Shown here one piece after another: positions 12,068 through 21,166 of a stretch of DNA of 64,000 nucleotides; the first letter of the stretch is position 1, and every line of letters begins with the position of its first letter. This stretch comes from Lacrimispora sinapis. Its GTDB lineage: Bacteria; Bacillota; Clostridia; Lachnospirales; Lachnospiraceae. The stretch lies in NCBI RefSeq assembly GCF_043633585.1, contig NZ_CP141832.1, forward strand, positions 2,914,001-2,978,000, read 5' to 3'. Under the pieces are notes generated by a model. It ran no database searches and had not been told where the DNA came from. It saw nothing but the letters and a program-made list of their open reading frames with translations. Made by a program: the position numbers and the translations under genes.

Positions 12068-13475
12068 CGACTGAATTTTTCCTTTCCTGAATTTTGGGAA
12101 ATACCTCTACCGGGGAATTTGGCCCGCCCCCTGCCTGTAAATACAAATTCTCAATTCTAAAATGATATTTTTCCAGAATGGCTTTTAATCCCTTCTGGAT
12201 ATTGCCTTCTGATTTTTTCATATTTTCCGGATAATAGAGCTGAAGGGCCGCCGTATTCTCTCCATACAGAAGCAAAAGCTTGAACTGCCCCAGATCTCTG
12301 ATATCAAACTTCACAAAAATTCTGGCAACCCGTTTAACCCCAGCCTGAGTGCTGCTTCCTTCTTCATCCGGATCAATCCACATCTCAGAAAATAACTTCT
12401 TTCCATTTATATCAACCGGAAATGCCAAATGCAGAAGAGGCATATAGACGCTCTCGCTTAAAAGCAGTGATTGCAGCATCTGATGAAACATCTGTTTATT
12501 CTCGAGGCCGGTTCCCCCGCTGACTCCGGTCCGCAGGAAATCCAGGAATTTATCCGCCCATTCATTCTTTCCTGCTGCCTGATCCATATCAACCTGACTC
12601 AGTAAGTGACCAAACTCATCTACGGTCATACCGCCGAAGAATTTACGGAAACCCTGGTAGCCGGTCAGTTTGGAAAAAGCCTGCATTACTTCTTCCTTGT
12701 CCCCATTTTCATACCGGGACATCAAAACAGTCAAGAGAGAAATCTTATCTCTGATTGTTCCCATATCATGATTCATCGCAATATAACGGCCAAGGAACGG
12801 AAGAATTTTTTCTTTCAGTAAGGTGCTGTTATGCGCCGTATCCCCTTCACCGGCAGATAAATCCAGTTCCTTCAGCAATTCTTCCATCTGCTCTTTCGTC
12901 TGTTTGAATACATAATTCTCCATATCTTTAATTGTACGGAAAATATCATTTAAAATATGCTTTCCGGAAGACATATCGTTGAACTTCTTTATAAAATTAA
13001 GAATGTCCGCTTTCAGATCCACAGAATTCGTATCTGCCATCGCACTTCGCAGCCGGTCAAATATGCCTCCGCTAAAGCGCACGGAAGCTTCTGCCTGTTC
13101 CTTTAAAAAAGGAAGGAGGTCCTCTTCGTTCATTTGTGCTGCCTTGAAGAAAGAAGCAATCCGTTTTGCGGCTTCCTCTCCCATAACACCCCCTGTAAGC
13201 ATCTCCTCCCCCTGGAAGAAGATGTCTGCCAGAACCTTTGACAGATCCGGAACATTCTTTACCATACTGAGGAAAGTCCCAAAATTAGACCTATACTGAA
13301 ATGCCAGCTGCTGTTCCCCATCCCCACCGGAATTCGTCCGGTTATCTCCCCTAGTTACTTTAGAGGGATCAACTGGATTCTGGATCTGAACGTCCTGGCC
13401 AGCCTGGGGATTATTTTTAATTGTAGAATTATCATAACCAGAAAGCGGGGTTGTTACTTTTAAAACATCTGCCAT
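12054..13475 (-). CDS. YlqG-like protein, possible FliK-type export regulator
   Basis: The 473-residue protein has a polar, low-complexity N-terminus (about 1-60), then a mainly helical body, and a C-terminal region (about 385-460) with short strands and a helix (FKLLLLYGENTAALQLYYPE, then IQKGLKAILEKYHF). That end resembles the Flg_hook fold of FliK. It overlaps by 14 bp the gene for a stand-alone FlhB C-terminal domain, the same partnership as FliK with FlhB. I do not recognise a named family beyond the resemblance to B. subtilis YlqG. There are no membrane segments or signal peptide. The AGGAGGCTTAAT before the ATG supports the start. Confidence 0.55.
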   Translation of the reverse strand: MADVLKVTTPLSGYDNSTIKNNPQAGQDVQIQNPVDPSKVTRGDNRTNSGGDGEQQLAFQYRSNFGTFLSMVKNVPDLSKVLADIFFQGEEMLTGGVMGEEAAKRIASFFKAAQMNEEDLLPFLKEQAEASVRFSGGIFDRLRSAMADTNSVDLKADILNFIKKFNDMSSGKHILNDIFRTIKDMENYVFKQTKEQMEELLKELDLSAGEGDTAHNSTLLKEKILPFLGRYIAMNHDMGTIRDKISLLTVLMSRYENGDKEEVMQAFSKLTGYQGFRKFFGGMTVDEFGHLLSQVDMDQAAGKNEWADKFLDFLRTGVSGGTGLENKQMFHQMLQSLLLSESVYMPLLHLAFPVDINGKKLFSEMWIDPDEEGSSTQAGVKRVARIFVKFDIRDLGQFKLLLLYGENTAALQLYYPENMKKSEGNIQKGLKAILEKYHFRIENLYLQAGGGPNSPVEVFPKIQERKNSVDVRI

Positions 13476-13536
13476 ATTAAGCCTCCATTTATGTGGTAAA
13501 TCATTTATTTTTTTCGAAAGGTTCTTCTAATTACTA

Positions 13537-13563
13537 TTATTTTTTAACCAACCATACCGATAA
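13537..13563 (+). promoter_or_regulatory. Candidate sigma-28 promoter for the cheA operon
   Basis: TTAT (13537-13540), a 15-bp spacer and ACCGATAA (13556-13563) match the sigma-28 -10 consensus at seven of eight positions. The site is 40 bp before the cheA start. Confidence 0.45.
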
Positions 13564-13602
13564 ATAGATATATACTAAACTAGACAAGGCGGTGTAAATA
13601 TT

Positions 13603-15738
13603 ATGGATAACGGCATGGATAATATGCTTGATATGTATCTCTTTGAAACCAATTCTCTACTGGAGCAATTGGATGAACTCCTGATAGAAGCCGAAAAAGC
13701 AGGAGATTTTACAGTGGACGATGTGAACGAAATCTTTCGTATCATGCACACCGTCAAGGGTTCTTCCGCTATGATGGAGTTTTCTTCACTCATGCAAATT
13801 GCGCATCACATTGAAGATTTGTTCTTTTTTATCCGTGAGAATGGCTTGGAATCTCTTGACAGTTCTCACAAAAGCATCCTTTTTGATTTGATGTTCCGTT
13901 CTACCGATATGCTTCGTGCCGAAGTATCAAAGGTAGAAAATAATGAAGCACTTAGTGATAATGTCGACAATCTGACGCAGGAAATTAATAGTTTCCTGAA
14001 AAAAATCAGTAAGGATGAGACACAGAAGGGTGCGAAAGAACCGAGTGCAAAATCTCCCGAGCCACAAAAGCCAACAGAGCCTGAAAATCCTTCGGTGAAT
14101 GCTATACAGGCTGTTAATTTGGATGAGATACGTATGGACCTGGCAGAATGCCCGGAAGATAATGCCGCTTTCTTCCTGCGTCTCTTTTTTGATGAAGGAT
14201 GCGGAATGGAAAACTTACGTGCATTCATGCTCATCAGTACATTAAAAGAATCCGGTCTGGAATTTGGCTTTTATCCTCATGATATTGAGACAAACAGCCA
14301 AACCTGTTCCACGATCATTGAAAAAGGATTTTTTCTGATGTTTGAATCCCGCAAGGATGCAGAATCAGCCATTTCCCAGATCAATAATTTAAACAATATC
14401 CGATCCTATGAACTGATTGAAAATGTCCGTGCAAAAGATACGGCAACCGCAGAGGTACAGAACCCCTCCTCTGCTGCTCCTGCTGTTCGTGAAACCTCCG
14501 CTGCTCCAAGTGCACCGGTAGCGAGTTCCGGTCATCAGACCCCGAACAAACAGAATTTGATCAGCGTAAATCTTACAAAGCTTGACAATCTGGTTGCCAT
14601 TGTAGGAGAAATCGTTATTACGGAGTCCATGGTAACATCTTCTCCGGAAATTCAGAATTTAAAAAACCTGGACAGCTTTTTAAAAGCTACCAGACAGCTT
14701 CGCAAGCTGACGGATGACCTTCAGGATATCGTTATGTCCCTGCGCATGGTTCCCGTATCCGGTGTATTCCAGAAAATGAACCGTATCGTCAGAGATATGA
14801 AGCAGAAGCTGAAAAAAGATGTCCGCCTTACCATCATCGGAGAGAACACGGAAGTTGATAAATCCATTGTAGACAGCATCGGTGACCCGATTATGCATAT
14901 TGTCCGTAATTCCATGGATCACGGAATTGAAGATACTGCCGAGGAGCGTATCGCAGCCGGCAAGAATCCTCAGGGTGAAATTACCTTGTCTGCAAGCCAT
15001 ACCACCAATGAAGTAATTATTTCCATTAAGGATGACGGCCGCGGCGTAAACCCAGCCGGTGTTCTTGCAAAAGCCAAAAAGAACGGACTCCTTACAAAAC
15101 CGGAAAGCGAATACACACAAAAAGAAATTCTCGCTCTTCTGCTGGCTCCTGGTTTTTCTACCAACGAAGTGGTTACAGAGTACTCTGGCCGTGGAGTTGG
15201 TATGGATGTAGTTAAGAAAAATGTAGAAACCATCGGCGGAACCGTAACGATCACCAGCGAATTAGGGAAAGGCATGTGCACCACCTTAAAGATCCCGCTT
15301 ACCATGGCGATTGTTGACGGTATGGAAATTGCAGTCGGAAAATCTGTATTTACCATTCCGATTGCCAACATCCGTCAGTCCTTCAAAGTGAAGAACGAAG
15401 ATGTGATTTACGATACCGACGGCAATGAAATCATTAAATGCATGAACCAGTTCTATCCGATTATCCGTATTCATAATCTTTACAATATTGAAACGGAAGT
15501 TACCAATATAGAAGACGGAATTCTTGTCTGGGTAGAGTCCGGTGATAAATCCTACTGTCTGTTCGTAGATGATCTTTTAGGCGAGCAGCAGGTTGTAGTA
15601 AAACCGCTTCCCGTATATCTGAATAGTTTTAATATTAAAGATTCAGGCATCAGCGGCTGTACCATTCTTGGCGACGGAAACATCAGCATCATATTAGATG
15701 TCTTAAATCTGTATGCTGCCGCACACAATCAATACTAA
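13603..15738 (+). CDS. cheA: Chemotaxis histidine kinase CheA
   Basis: The 711-residue protein has the full CheA order. The HPt domain carries the phosphorylated histidine in RIMHTVKGSSAM (H49). A linker and a P2-type response-regulator-binding domain follow (about 165-280), then a Pro/Ala linker, the dimerisation helices, and the ATPase domain with N-box IVRNSMDHGIED and G-box DDGRGVN and GRGVGMDVV. The C-terminal CheW-like domain couples it to receptors. CheA phosphorylates CheY and CheB in response to receptor state. It heads a plus-strand run cheA-cheW-cheR-cheB and is preceded by AAGGCGGTG and a sigma-28-like site. Confidence 0.97.
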   Translation: MDNGMDNMLDMYLFETNSLLEQLDELLIEAEKAGDFTVDDVNEIFRIMHTVKGSSAMMEFSSLMQIAHHIEDLFFFIRENGLESLDSSHKSILFDLMFRSTDMLRAEVSKVENNEALSDNVDNLTQEINSFLKKISKDETQKGAKEPSAKSPEPQKPTEPENPSVNAIQAVNLDEIRMDLAECPEDNAAFFLRLFFDEGCGMENLRAFMLISTLKESGLEFGFYPHDIETNSQTCSTIIEKGFFLMFESRKDAESAISQINNLNNIRSYELIENVRAKDTATAEVQNPSSAAPAVRETSAAPSAPVASSGHQTPNKQNLISVNLTKLDNLVAIVGEIVITESMVTSSPEIQNLKNLDSFLKATRQLRKLTDDLQDIVMSLRMVPVSGVFQKMNRIVRDMKQKLKKDVRLTIIGENTEVDKSIVDSIGDPIMHIVRNSMDHGIEDTAEERIAAGKNPQGEITLSASHTTNEVIISIKDDGRGVNPAGVLAKAKKNGLLTKPESEYTQKEILALLLAPGFSTNEVVTEYSGRGVGMDVVKKNVETIGGTVTITSELGKGMCTTLKIPLTMAIVDGMEIAVGKSVFTIPIANIRQSFKVKNEDVIYDTDGNEIIKCMNQFYPIIRIHNLYNIETEVTNIEDGILVWVESGDKSYCLFVDDLLGEQQVVVKPLPVYLNSFNIKDSGISGCTILGDGNISIILDVLNLYAAAHNQY

Positions 15739-15759
15739 TTGGGAATTGGAGGAATACAA

Positions 15760-16257
15760 ATGTCAGCAGAGAATACACAAACTACTATGACCGGTCCAGA
15801 TTATGAAGCAGAAAAAGATCTTGCTTCTGCCAGTGCTGAAGCGACCGAACGCTACCTGACCTTCCGCACGGATAATCTGGTCTTTGGTGTGAGTACCAAC
15901 TATATTATAGAAATTATTACCAATCATGTGATCACAGTTATGCCCATGATGCCCAATTACGTAAAGGGAATCATCAACTTAAGAGGCCAGATCGTGCCGA
16001 TCATTGATATTCGCTTAAGACTTGGCAAACCGGCGATTGAATATACCAATACAACTTGTGTCATTGTTTTAAATGTTGATTCCGTATTTATCGGGATCAT
16101 TGTTGATGCCGTAGAACAGGTTCTGGATATTGACTATTCCAGAATATCTTCCGTTCCTGCCAATAACAGGGAGGAATTGGTAAGCGGTATGATATCCATG
16201 CCGGACAATAAAGTTGTTCTGCTAATGGATTGTGAAACTTTAGTTAATAACTCATAA
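15760..16257 (+). CDS. cheW: Chemotaxis coupling protein CheW
   Basis: ATG 15760 follows GGAGGA at ideal spacing; an in-frame TTG at 15739 directly after the cheA stop is less likely. The protein (165 residues) has an acidic N-terminal tail of about 30 residues and then a complete CheW domain (YLTFRTDNLVFGVSTNYI, GIINLRGQIVPIIDIRLRLG, GIIVDAVEQVL). It links chemoreceptors to CheA at the membrane array. The gap to cheA is 21 bp. Confidence 0.95.
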   Translation: MSAENTQTTMTGPDYEAEKDLASASAEATERYLTFRTDNLVFGVSTNYIIEIITNHVITVMPMMPNYVKGIINLRGQIVPIIDIRLRLGKPAIEYTNTTCVIVLNVDSVFIGIIVDAVEQVLDIDYSRISSVPANNREELVSGMISMPDNKVVLLMDCETLVNNS

Positions 16258-16271
16258 AGGACGGCTTCTCT

Positions 16272-17084
16272 ATGTTAACACTCTCACAGCAAGACTTCAC
16301 ACGGCTGGTTCAGTTCGTGAAAAAAAATTATGGGATTGACTTGTCAAAAAAGATGCAGTTAATCATGGGTCGGTTGTCAAATACAATCATTACACTGGGT
16401 TATAGTTCCTTTACCGAATACATAGACCATGTTACCTCATCGAAAAATCCCGCCGACCTGGAAGTAATGCTGAATAAGCTTACGACAAATTATACTTACT
16501 TTATGAGGGAAGAAGCTCATTTTAACTTCTTCAGAGATACCATTCTCCCATATCTGGTGAGGACGAAAAAAAATAAAGTTTTAAGCATATGGAGTGCCGG
16601 CTGCTCTTCCGGTGAAGAGCCTTATACCATTTCAATGTTAATAAAGGAAACCCTGGGGGCGCAGGCCGCCCTCTGGGATACCAGGGTTCTGGCTACCGAT
16701 ATCTCCCAAAATGCTTTAAAGGCAGCCAAACAGGCGGTTTATGACGAAGAATCCTTAAAGAATCTATCACCTGCTTGGAAATCCAAATACTTTGTTAAAA
16801 CAGAACAACAGGGAATCTATTCTGTATCACCAGTCATTAAGTCCAACGTCATTTTTCAAACTTTTAACTTAATGGATCCCATTCGGTTCCGCCTAAAATT
16901 TGACGTTATCTTCTGCAGAAATGTAATGATTTATTTTGATCAGGAAACCAAAGATGGTTTGATCCAGCGTTTTTACGACGCTACTGCACCTGGAGGTTAT
17001 CTGCTGATTGGGCATTCGGAAACGATCAACAAAGAAAAAACGCCTTTTAAGTATATAATGCCGGCAACATATCGAAAAGAATAA
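16272..17084 (+). CDS. cheR: Chemotaxis receptor methyltransferase CheR
   Basis: The 270-residue protein has the helical CheR N-domain (about 1-75). The SAM-binding domain has WSAGCSSGEEPYTISM and the CRNVMIYFD motif. It methylates glutamates on chemoreceptors with S-adenosylmethionine as part of adaptation, opposed by CheB. AAAGGA lies just before the ATG. It is 14 bp after cheW in the same unit. Confidence 0.96.
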   Translation: MLTLSQQDFTRLVQFVKKNYGIDLSKKMQLIMGRLSNTIITLGYSSFTEYIDHVTSSKNPADLEVMLNKLTTNYTYFMREEAHFNFFRDTILPYLVRTKKNKVLSIWSAGCSSGEEPYTISMLIKETLGAQAALWDTRVLATDISQNALKAAKQAVYDEESLKNLSPAWKSKYFVKTEQQGIYSVSPVIKSNVIFQTFNLMDPIRFRLKFDVIFCRNVMIYFDQETKDGLIQRFYDATAPGGYLLIGHSETINKEKTPFKYIMPATYRKE

Positions 17085-17090
17085 TCTGTT

Positions 17091-17143
17091 TAATATAAAA
17101 TCTATTTACTGCTGATTCAGCCAAGTAAATGGATTTTATATTA
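17091..17143 (+). other. Long inverted repeat between cheR and cheB
   Basis: Arms of 20 bp (17091-17110 and 17124-17143) are complementary except for one T/G position. The intervening bases contain a second short palindrome, GCTGATTCAGC. A transcript would fold into one long hairpin. There is no T-run after it, so it is not a classic terminator; it could trim or stabilise the upstream mRNA. Confidence 0.6.
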
Positions 17144-17225
17144 CACAGATTTAAAATCAAATATCAGAGAAGTAAAACTTTCATCTGCCTGGCTGATTTT
17201 TTAATTGCCAAGAATGGAGTAAATA

Positions 17226-18275
17226 ATGAATAATAAAATACGAGTTTTCATCGTAGATGACTCTTTGCTCTTCCGCAAAGTGTTAATGGATAACCTTTCC
17301 AAAAATCCCAATATTGAAGTGATAGGGTATGCCATTGATGCGTTTGATGCGGAACGAAAAATCCCTTTATTAAAGCCCGATGTTGTTACACTCGATGTGG
17401 AGATGCCGCGCATAAGCGGAATCGATTTTGTAAAAAAGCTTTTGCCAAAATATGCCGTACCGGTTATTTTGGTATCTTCTTTGAACTTAAACGTATTTGA
17501 AGCTCTTTCTGCTGGGGCAGTGGATTTCGTAAGAAAACCTGACATGACTGTCAGCAACTCTTCAAGCGTCTTTTTAAACACCTTGGTGAGTAAGATCTTT
17601 ATTGCCTCCCGAGCAAAAATCAAAGTACCGGCTGCCGCGTCCCCCGTTTCTCCGGTTTTAAGAAACACGCCGGTCAGCGGAAAGCCGTTTCCCTTAAACG
17701 CGTACAATACGGTGATTGCCATCGGTGCTTCCACAGGCGGTACGGAAGCTACACTGCAGGTTCTCAAAAACTTACCAGCCGATACACCTGGTATTGTGGT
17801 CACCCAGCATATGCCGGAAGGATTTACAAAAATGTATGCAGACCGTTTAGACCGACTATGCCAGATGCGTGTAAAAGAAGCACAAAGCGGTGATGTTATT
17901 GAAAGAGGCCAGGTATTGATTGCTCCCGGCGACCTTCAGATGAAAGTCGTACGCGTGGGAAACCGCTATTCGGTCAACTGCTTTTCCGGTGAAAAAGTAA
18001 GCGGACACCGTCCCTCAGTAGATGTTCTCTTCCAGTCTGTTGCAGATACGGCCGGAGCAAATTCTGTCGGTATTATTATGACTGGCATGGGACGTGACGG
18101 TGCGGATGGGTTATTGAGTATGAAAAAAAGAGGTGCTTACACCATTGGCCAGGATGCAGAAAGCTGTGTCGTATATGGAATGCCTATGGTCGCTTATAAC
18201 ATCGGAGCAGTTGTAACCCAAGCCTCATGTGCTAACATTTCCAATGTTTTACTGAAGTATTTATATTCACTTTAA
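17226..18275 (+). CDS. cheB: Chemotaxis methylesterase/deamidase CheB
   Basis: The 349-residue protein has an N-terminal receiver domain (DDSLLFRKV, phospho-acceptor D57 in VVTLDVEMPR, conserved lysine in VDFVRKP). The catalytic domain follows after a Pro-rich linker, with the serine in IGASTGGTEA, histidine in TQHMPEGFT and aspartate in TGMGRDGADG. It removes methyl groups from, and deamidates, receptors when phosphorylated by CheA. It is 141 bp from cheR, the widest gap in the run, with a long hairpin between. Confidence 0.96.
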   Translation: MNNKIRVFIVDDSLLFRKVLMDNLSKNPNIEVIGYAIDAFDAERKIPLLKPDVVTLDVEMPRISGIDFVKKLLPKYAVPVILVSSLNLNVFEALSAGAVDFVRKPDMTVSNSSSVFLNTLVSKIFIASRAKIKVPAAASPVSPVLRNTPVSGKPFPLNAYNTVIAIGASTGGTEATLQVLKNLPADTPGIVVTQHMPEGFTKMYADRLDRLCQMRVKEAQSGDVIERGQVLIAPGDLQMKVVRVGNRYSVNCFSGEKVSGHRPSVDVLFQSVADTAGANSVGIIMTGMGRDGADGLLSMKKRGAYTIGQDAESCVVYGMPMVAYNIGAVVTQASCANISNVLLKYLYSL

Positions 18276-18298
18276 TTAAGAAATTAATGGATCTAAAG

Positions 18299-18325
18299 TT
18301 AATATTTTTTTTTTAATGACGATAA
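18299..18325 (+). promoter_or_regulatory. Candidate sigma-28 promoter for flgM
   Basis: TTAA (18299-18302), a T-rich 15-bp spacer and GACGATAA (18318-18325) lie 49 bp before flgM. A sigma-28-driven flgM is the known feedback design in other flagellated bacteria. Confidence 0.5.
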
Positions 18326-18373
18326 TATAAGTAGAAACATTGGTATATAAAGCTCTTAGAAAGGAGTCGTTAA

Positions 18374-18691
18374 ATGCGTATTTCATCGAACTATTTCAGT
18401 ACGCTATATAATACACCCATGATACGACAAAATCAGGATCCTTCCGGAATTTCTGCTTCGGATTCTTCTAAAAACCAATATGATGAAATCACGATCCGAT
18501 CTGCACCACAGGAAGACTTAGATTCAAAATTTGCATCTACTCTGAAAAATCTTTTAGTGAAAGAGATCCATCAGCCGTCTTCCGAAGAAAAACTGAATCT
18601 TTTAAAACAGAGAATCCAGAATGGGACTTATCAGGTGGATGCCAACAAGATTGCTGAAAAGATTCTTTTATACAAAGGAGCAGATTTATAA
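18374..18691 (+). CDS. flgM: Anti-sigma-28 factor FlgM
   Basis: The 105-residue protein has the FlgM C-terminal signature (KLNLLKQRIQNGTYQVDANKIAEKILL), preceded by a disordered polar N-terminus typical of the family. FlgM binds and inhibits FliA (sigma-28) until the hook-basal body is complete. AGAAAGGAGTCG precedes the ATG. Its stop overlaps the flgN start by one base (TAATG), so the two are coupled. The order flgM-flgN-flgK-flgL matches B. subtilis. Confidence 0.92.
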   Translation: MRISSNYFSTLYNTPMIRQNQDPSGISASDSSKNQYDEITIRSAPQEDLDSKFASTLKNLLVKEIHQPSSEEKLNLLKQRIQNGTYQVDANKIAEKILLYKGADL

Positions 18692-19098
18692 TGAATGATT
18701 TTATTACTGTGATTGAGGATTTGACCGAATTATTCCAGGAGCTTATACAGATAGAACAGTTGAAACTGGAAGCTGCAAAAAAAAACCGTATCACTCATGT
18801 GGAAGAATCCATGAATAAGGAGCAGGCCGCTATATTAAAGCTGAGAGGCCTTGACCGCAAACGAGAGCTTTGCCAGGAAGCCCTGGGATTCAAGGGGCTT
18901 ACATTCCAGGAAATTCTTTCAAAAACTTCCGGCGAGGAACATGAGCAGCTAAAAAACCAGTTTAACACGCTTTCCCATTATGTTCGTCTTTTTCAAAATA
19001 TCAATGACAGCGCACGAACCATGATTGAAATAAACTTACACAAGATAAATAATGTTATCAGCAATGCAACGAATAAAACAGCATCCGATAAAAGGTAA
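18691..19098 (+). CDS. flgN: FlgN-family chaperone for FlgK and FlgL
   Basis: The 135-residue all-helical protein has the FlgN pattern: an N-terminal LTELFQELIQIEQLKLEAAKKN region and KEQAAILKLRGLDRKRE in the middle, followed by a long C-terminal helix. FlgN keeps the hook-filament junction proteins FlgK and FlgL soluble and delivers them to the export gate. It is coupled to flgM by a TAATG overlap and lies directly before flgK and flgL. Confidence 0.88.
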   Translation: MNDFITVIEDLTELFQELIQIEQLKLEAAKKNRITHVEESMNKEQAAILKLRGLDRKRELCQEALGFKGLTFQEILSKTSGEEHEQLKNQFNTLSHYVRLFQNINDSARTMIEINLHKINNVISNATNKTASDKR

Positions 19099-19112
19099 CA
19101 GGAGGAACAATT

Positions 19113-21155
19113 ATGACACGATCAACATTCGCCGGATTTACAACTGCCCGTCTTGCCATGGCTGCAAGTCAACGGTCTCTTGATGTAACCGGACAGAATA
19201 TTGCCAATATTAATACTGTAGGTTACACCAAACAACAAGTGGATCTTGTAAGCCTTAATCTACAAGGCGGAGATTTATACGGCAATGATCCCAGTTCAAA
19301 AATTGGTTACGGAGTTGAAACAAAAGGTATTTCTCAGATCAGAGACCCGTTTCTTGATATTCAATACAGGAACCAGGTTGCTAAAGTAGGAACCGCCGAT
19401 GCACGCCAGTCAGCTTTAAACCAGCTGGCCGATATTTTCGATGAGACTAACAGAGAAGCGCTGAAAAAGGCGCTAAGCGATTTAAATAGTAACTTAGACA
19501 AACTATCCTCTAATGCCAACAATAGTGAATTTGACAGCATTGTACGCTCCAGTACCCAGGTTCTTTTAAGTTATATTCACCAAAAGGCTACCGATTTAAA
19601 AAGCGTACGTGAAGATACGATCAGCAGCCTTGAAAAAACAAGCATCCCTACAGTCAATGGTCTTTTATCTGACATTGGCAAATTAAATGATTCGATTTGG
19701 AAAAATCAGCTGCTTGGTAACCCGGCACTTGAGATGCTGGATCAAAGGAATAGTAAACTTGATGAACTTGCCAGTTATCTTCCAATCAGCGTCTCTTATA
19801 AAGAAGTGGCTATTTCAACTGGTGAAAAATACAATTACCCGGTTGTGAAATTTACTGGTTCTGATGGAGTAAGCTATGACCTCACCGGTGGAGAGCATGG
19901 AGAGAACTTTGCTTCTCTTTCGATTGACCGCAACAAGGATGCAAAAGGCAATGAGGATGGAACTGTTTCCATTTCCCTTATCCCTGCCAGTGACTTTCCA
20001 ACCTCCGACGATATTTCATTGATAAAAACAGATATTACCAGTTATTTAAAGGAAGGTACTATAAAAGGTACTGTTGATATGTTAAATAAATCTGGTGAGT
20101 TAGATAACCCTGCCACTGATTTCAGAGGTATCGGATATTACGAGAAAGCGTTTGATTCCTTTGTTCAGACCTTTGCTAACACCTTTAATAAATTAAACGA
20201 AAATACGGTTCCGGATACCGGAGTCAGGGAGATGCCTTCCACTGGTTCTGCAAAAAGTGTCACTATCAACGGAGAAGAAAAAGCCGAGTACAGCATCAGC
20301 TTTGAAAAATCCACCGGCAATATAATCAAATTTGAGCATATAAGCATTGACGGACAAAAATATATGTTTGGCTCTGGAAACGGCGACGGAACCGTAGCCG
20401 TAGGAAAGGATCTGGAAGAAAGTCTGAACAATCTGGCAAAAGAACTGAATGAGACCAAAAAAAGTTTAACTGTCAATGGCCAAAGCATGGAAGGAGTCTG
20501 GGCATTTAATGCAACCACTAAGAAGCTGACCTGGACCAGTGCTTCACTGCCATCCGGAACTGTTATTGAATCCGACAGCATCAAAGGCAGCGATAACAAA
20601 GATTTAAAGCTGCTATACGAGGCCAATCCCAGCAATATCAAAGACTATGATTTATTCAAGACCTCAGATGGCAGCAGAACATTTACTGCCGGCAATATAA
20701 AAATATCTGATGATTGGATGAATAATAATATCCATATTATTGCTTCCCATGATCCAAAGGCCGGCTCTAAGGATAATAGCAATATTCTCCTTATGAAAAA
20801 AGCTTTGACCGACAGCCGGCAGTTTACATATGAATATACCTATCTTGATCAATCCGGAAAATCTCAAGTGGGTTCAATTTCCTATTACACGGGAAGCTTT
20901 TCCCAATGCTATTCTAATATGGAAAATATGCAGGGTGTTGACAGTAAAGAAAATTCGAGTATCCTTAATAATCAAATTACTGTACTTAATCAAACATCAA
21001 ACAACAAAGATTCTGTTTCAGGAGTTTCTCTTGACGAAGAAGGCATCAATCTTATGCAGTACCAGCGATCCTATACTGCTGCTGCCCGTCTTATGACTAC
21101 TCTGGACCAGGCACTTGATGTATTAATTAATAATACAGGCGTTGTTGGTCGATAG
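19113..21155 (+). CDS. flgK: Flagellar hook-associated protein 1, FlgK
   Basis: The 680-residue protein has conserved ends. The N-terminus is STFAGFTTARLAMAASQRSLDVTGQNIANINTVGYT, typical of rod/hook/HAP proteins (read in pieces), and the C-terminus has SLDEEGINLMQYQRSYTAAAR and a final coiled coil. FlgK joins hook and filament. At 680 residues it is longer than the roughly 500-550 I recall for FlgK in Bacillus and enterics; the extra length lies in the variable middle (about 250-560). GGAGGAACAATT precedes the start. Confidence 0.95.
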   Translation: MTRSTFAGFTTARLAMAASQRSLDVTGQNIANINTVGYTKQQVDLVSLNLQGGDLYGNDPSSKIGYGVETKGISQIRDPFLDIQYRNQVAKVGTADARQSALNQLADIFDETNREALKKALSDLNSNLDKLSSNANNSEFDSIVRSSTQVLLSYIHQKATDLKSVREDTISSLEKTSIPTVNGLLSDIGKLNDSIWKNQLLGNPALEMLDQRNSKLDELASYLPISVSYKEVAISTGEKYNYPVVKFTGSDGVSYDLTGGEHGENFASLSIDRNKDAKGNEDGTVSISLIPASDFPTSDDISLIKTDITSYLKEGTIKGTVDMLNKSGELDNPATDFRGIGYYEKAFDSFVQTFANTFNKLNENTVPDTGVREMPSTGSAKSVTINGEEKAEYSISFEKSTGNIIKFEHISIDGQKYMFGSGNGDGTVAVGKDLEESLNNLAKELNETKKSLTVNGQSMEGVWAFNATTKKLTWTSASLPSGTVIESDSIKGSDNKDLKLLYEANPSNIKDYDLFKTSDGSRTFTAGNIKISDDWMNNNIHIIASHDPKAGSKDNSNILLMKKALTDSRQFTYEYTYLDQSGKSQVGSISYYTGSFSQCYSNMENMQGVDSKENSSILNNQITVLNQTSNNKDSVSGVSLDEEGINLMQYQRSYTAAARLMTTLDQALDVLINNTGVVGR

Positions 21156-21166
21156 GAGGATAAATT

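Noticed and set aside
14680..15120. Antisense open frames of up to 146 codons within cheA
   Set aside because: They mirror conserved cheA codons; the plus-strand frame carries all CheA motifs.
20165..20641. Antisense open frame of 158 codons in flgK
   Set aside because: It is a shadow of the long flgK frame, without a binding site or recognisable domain.
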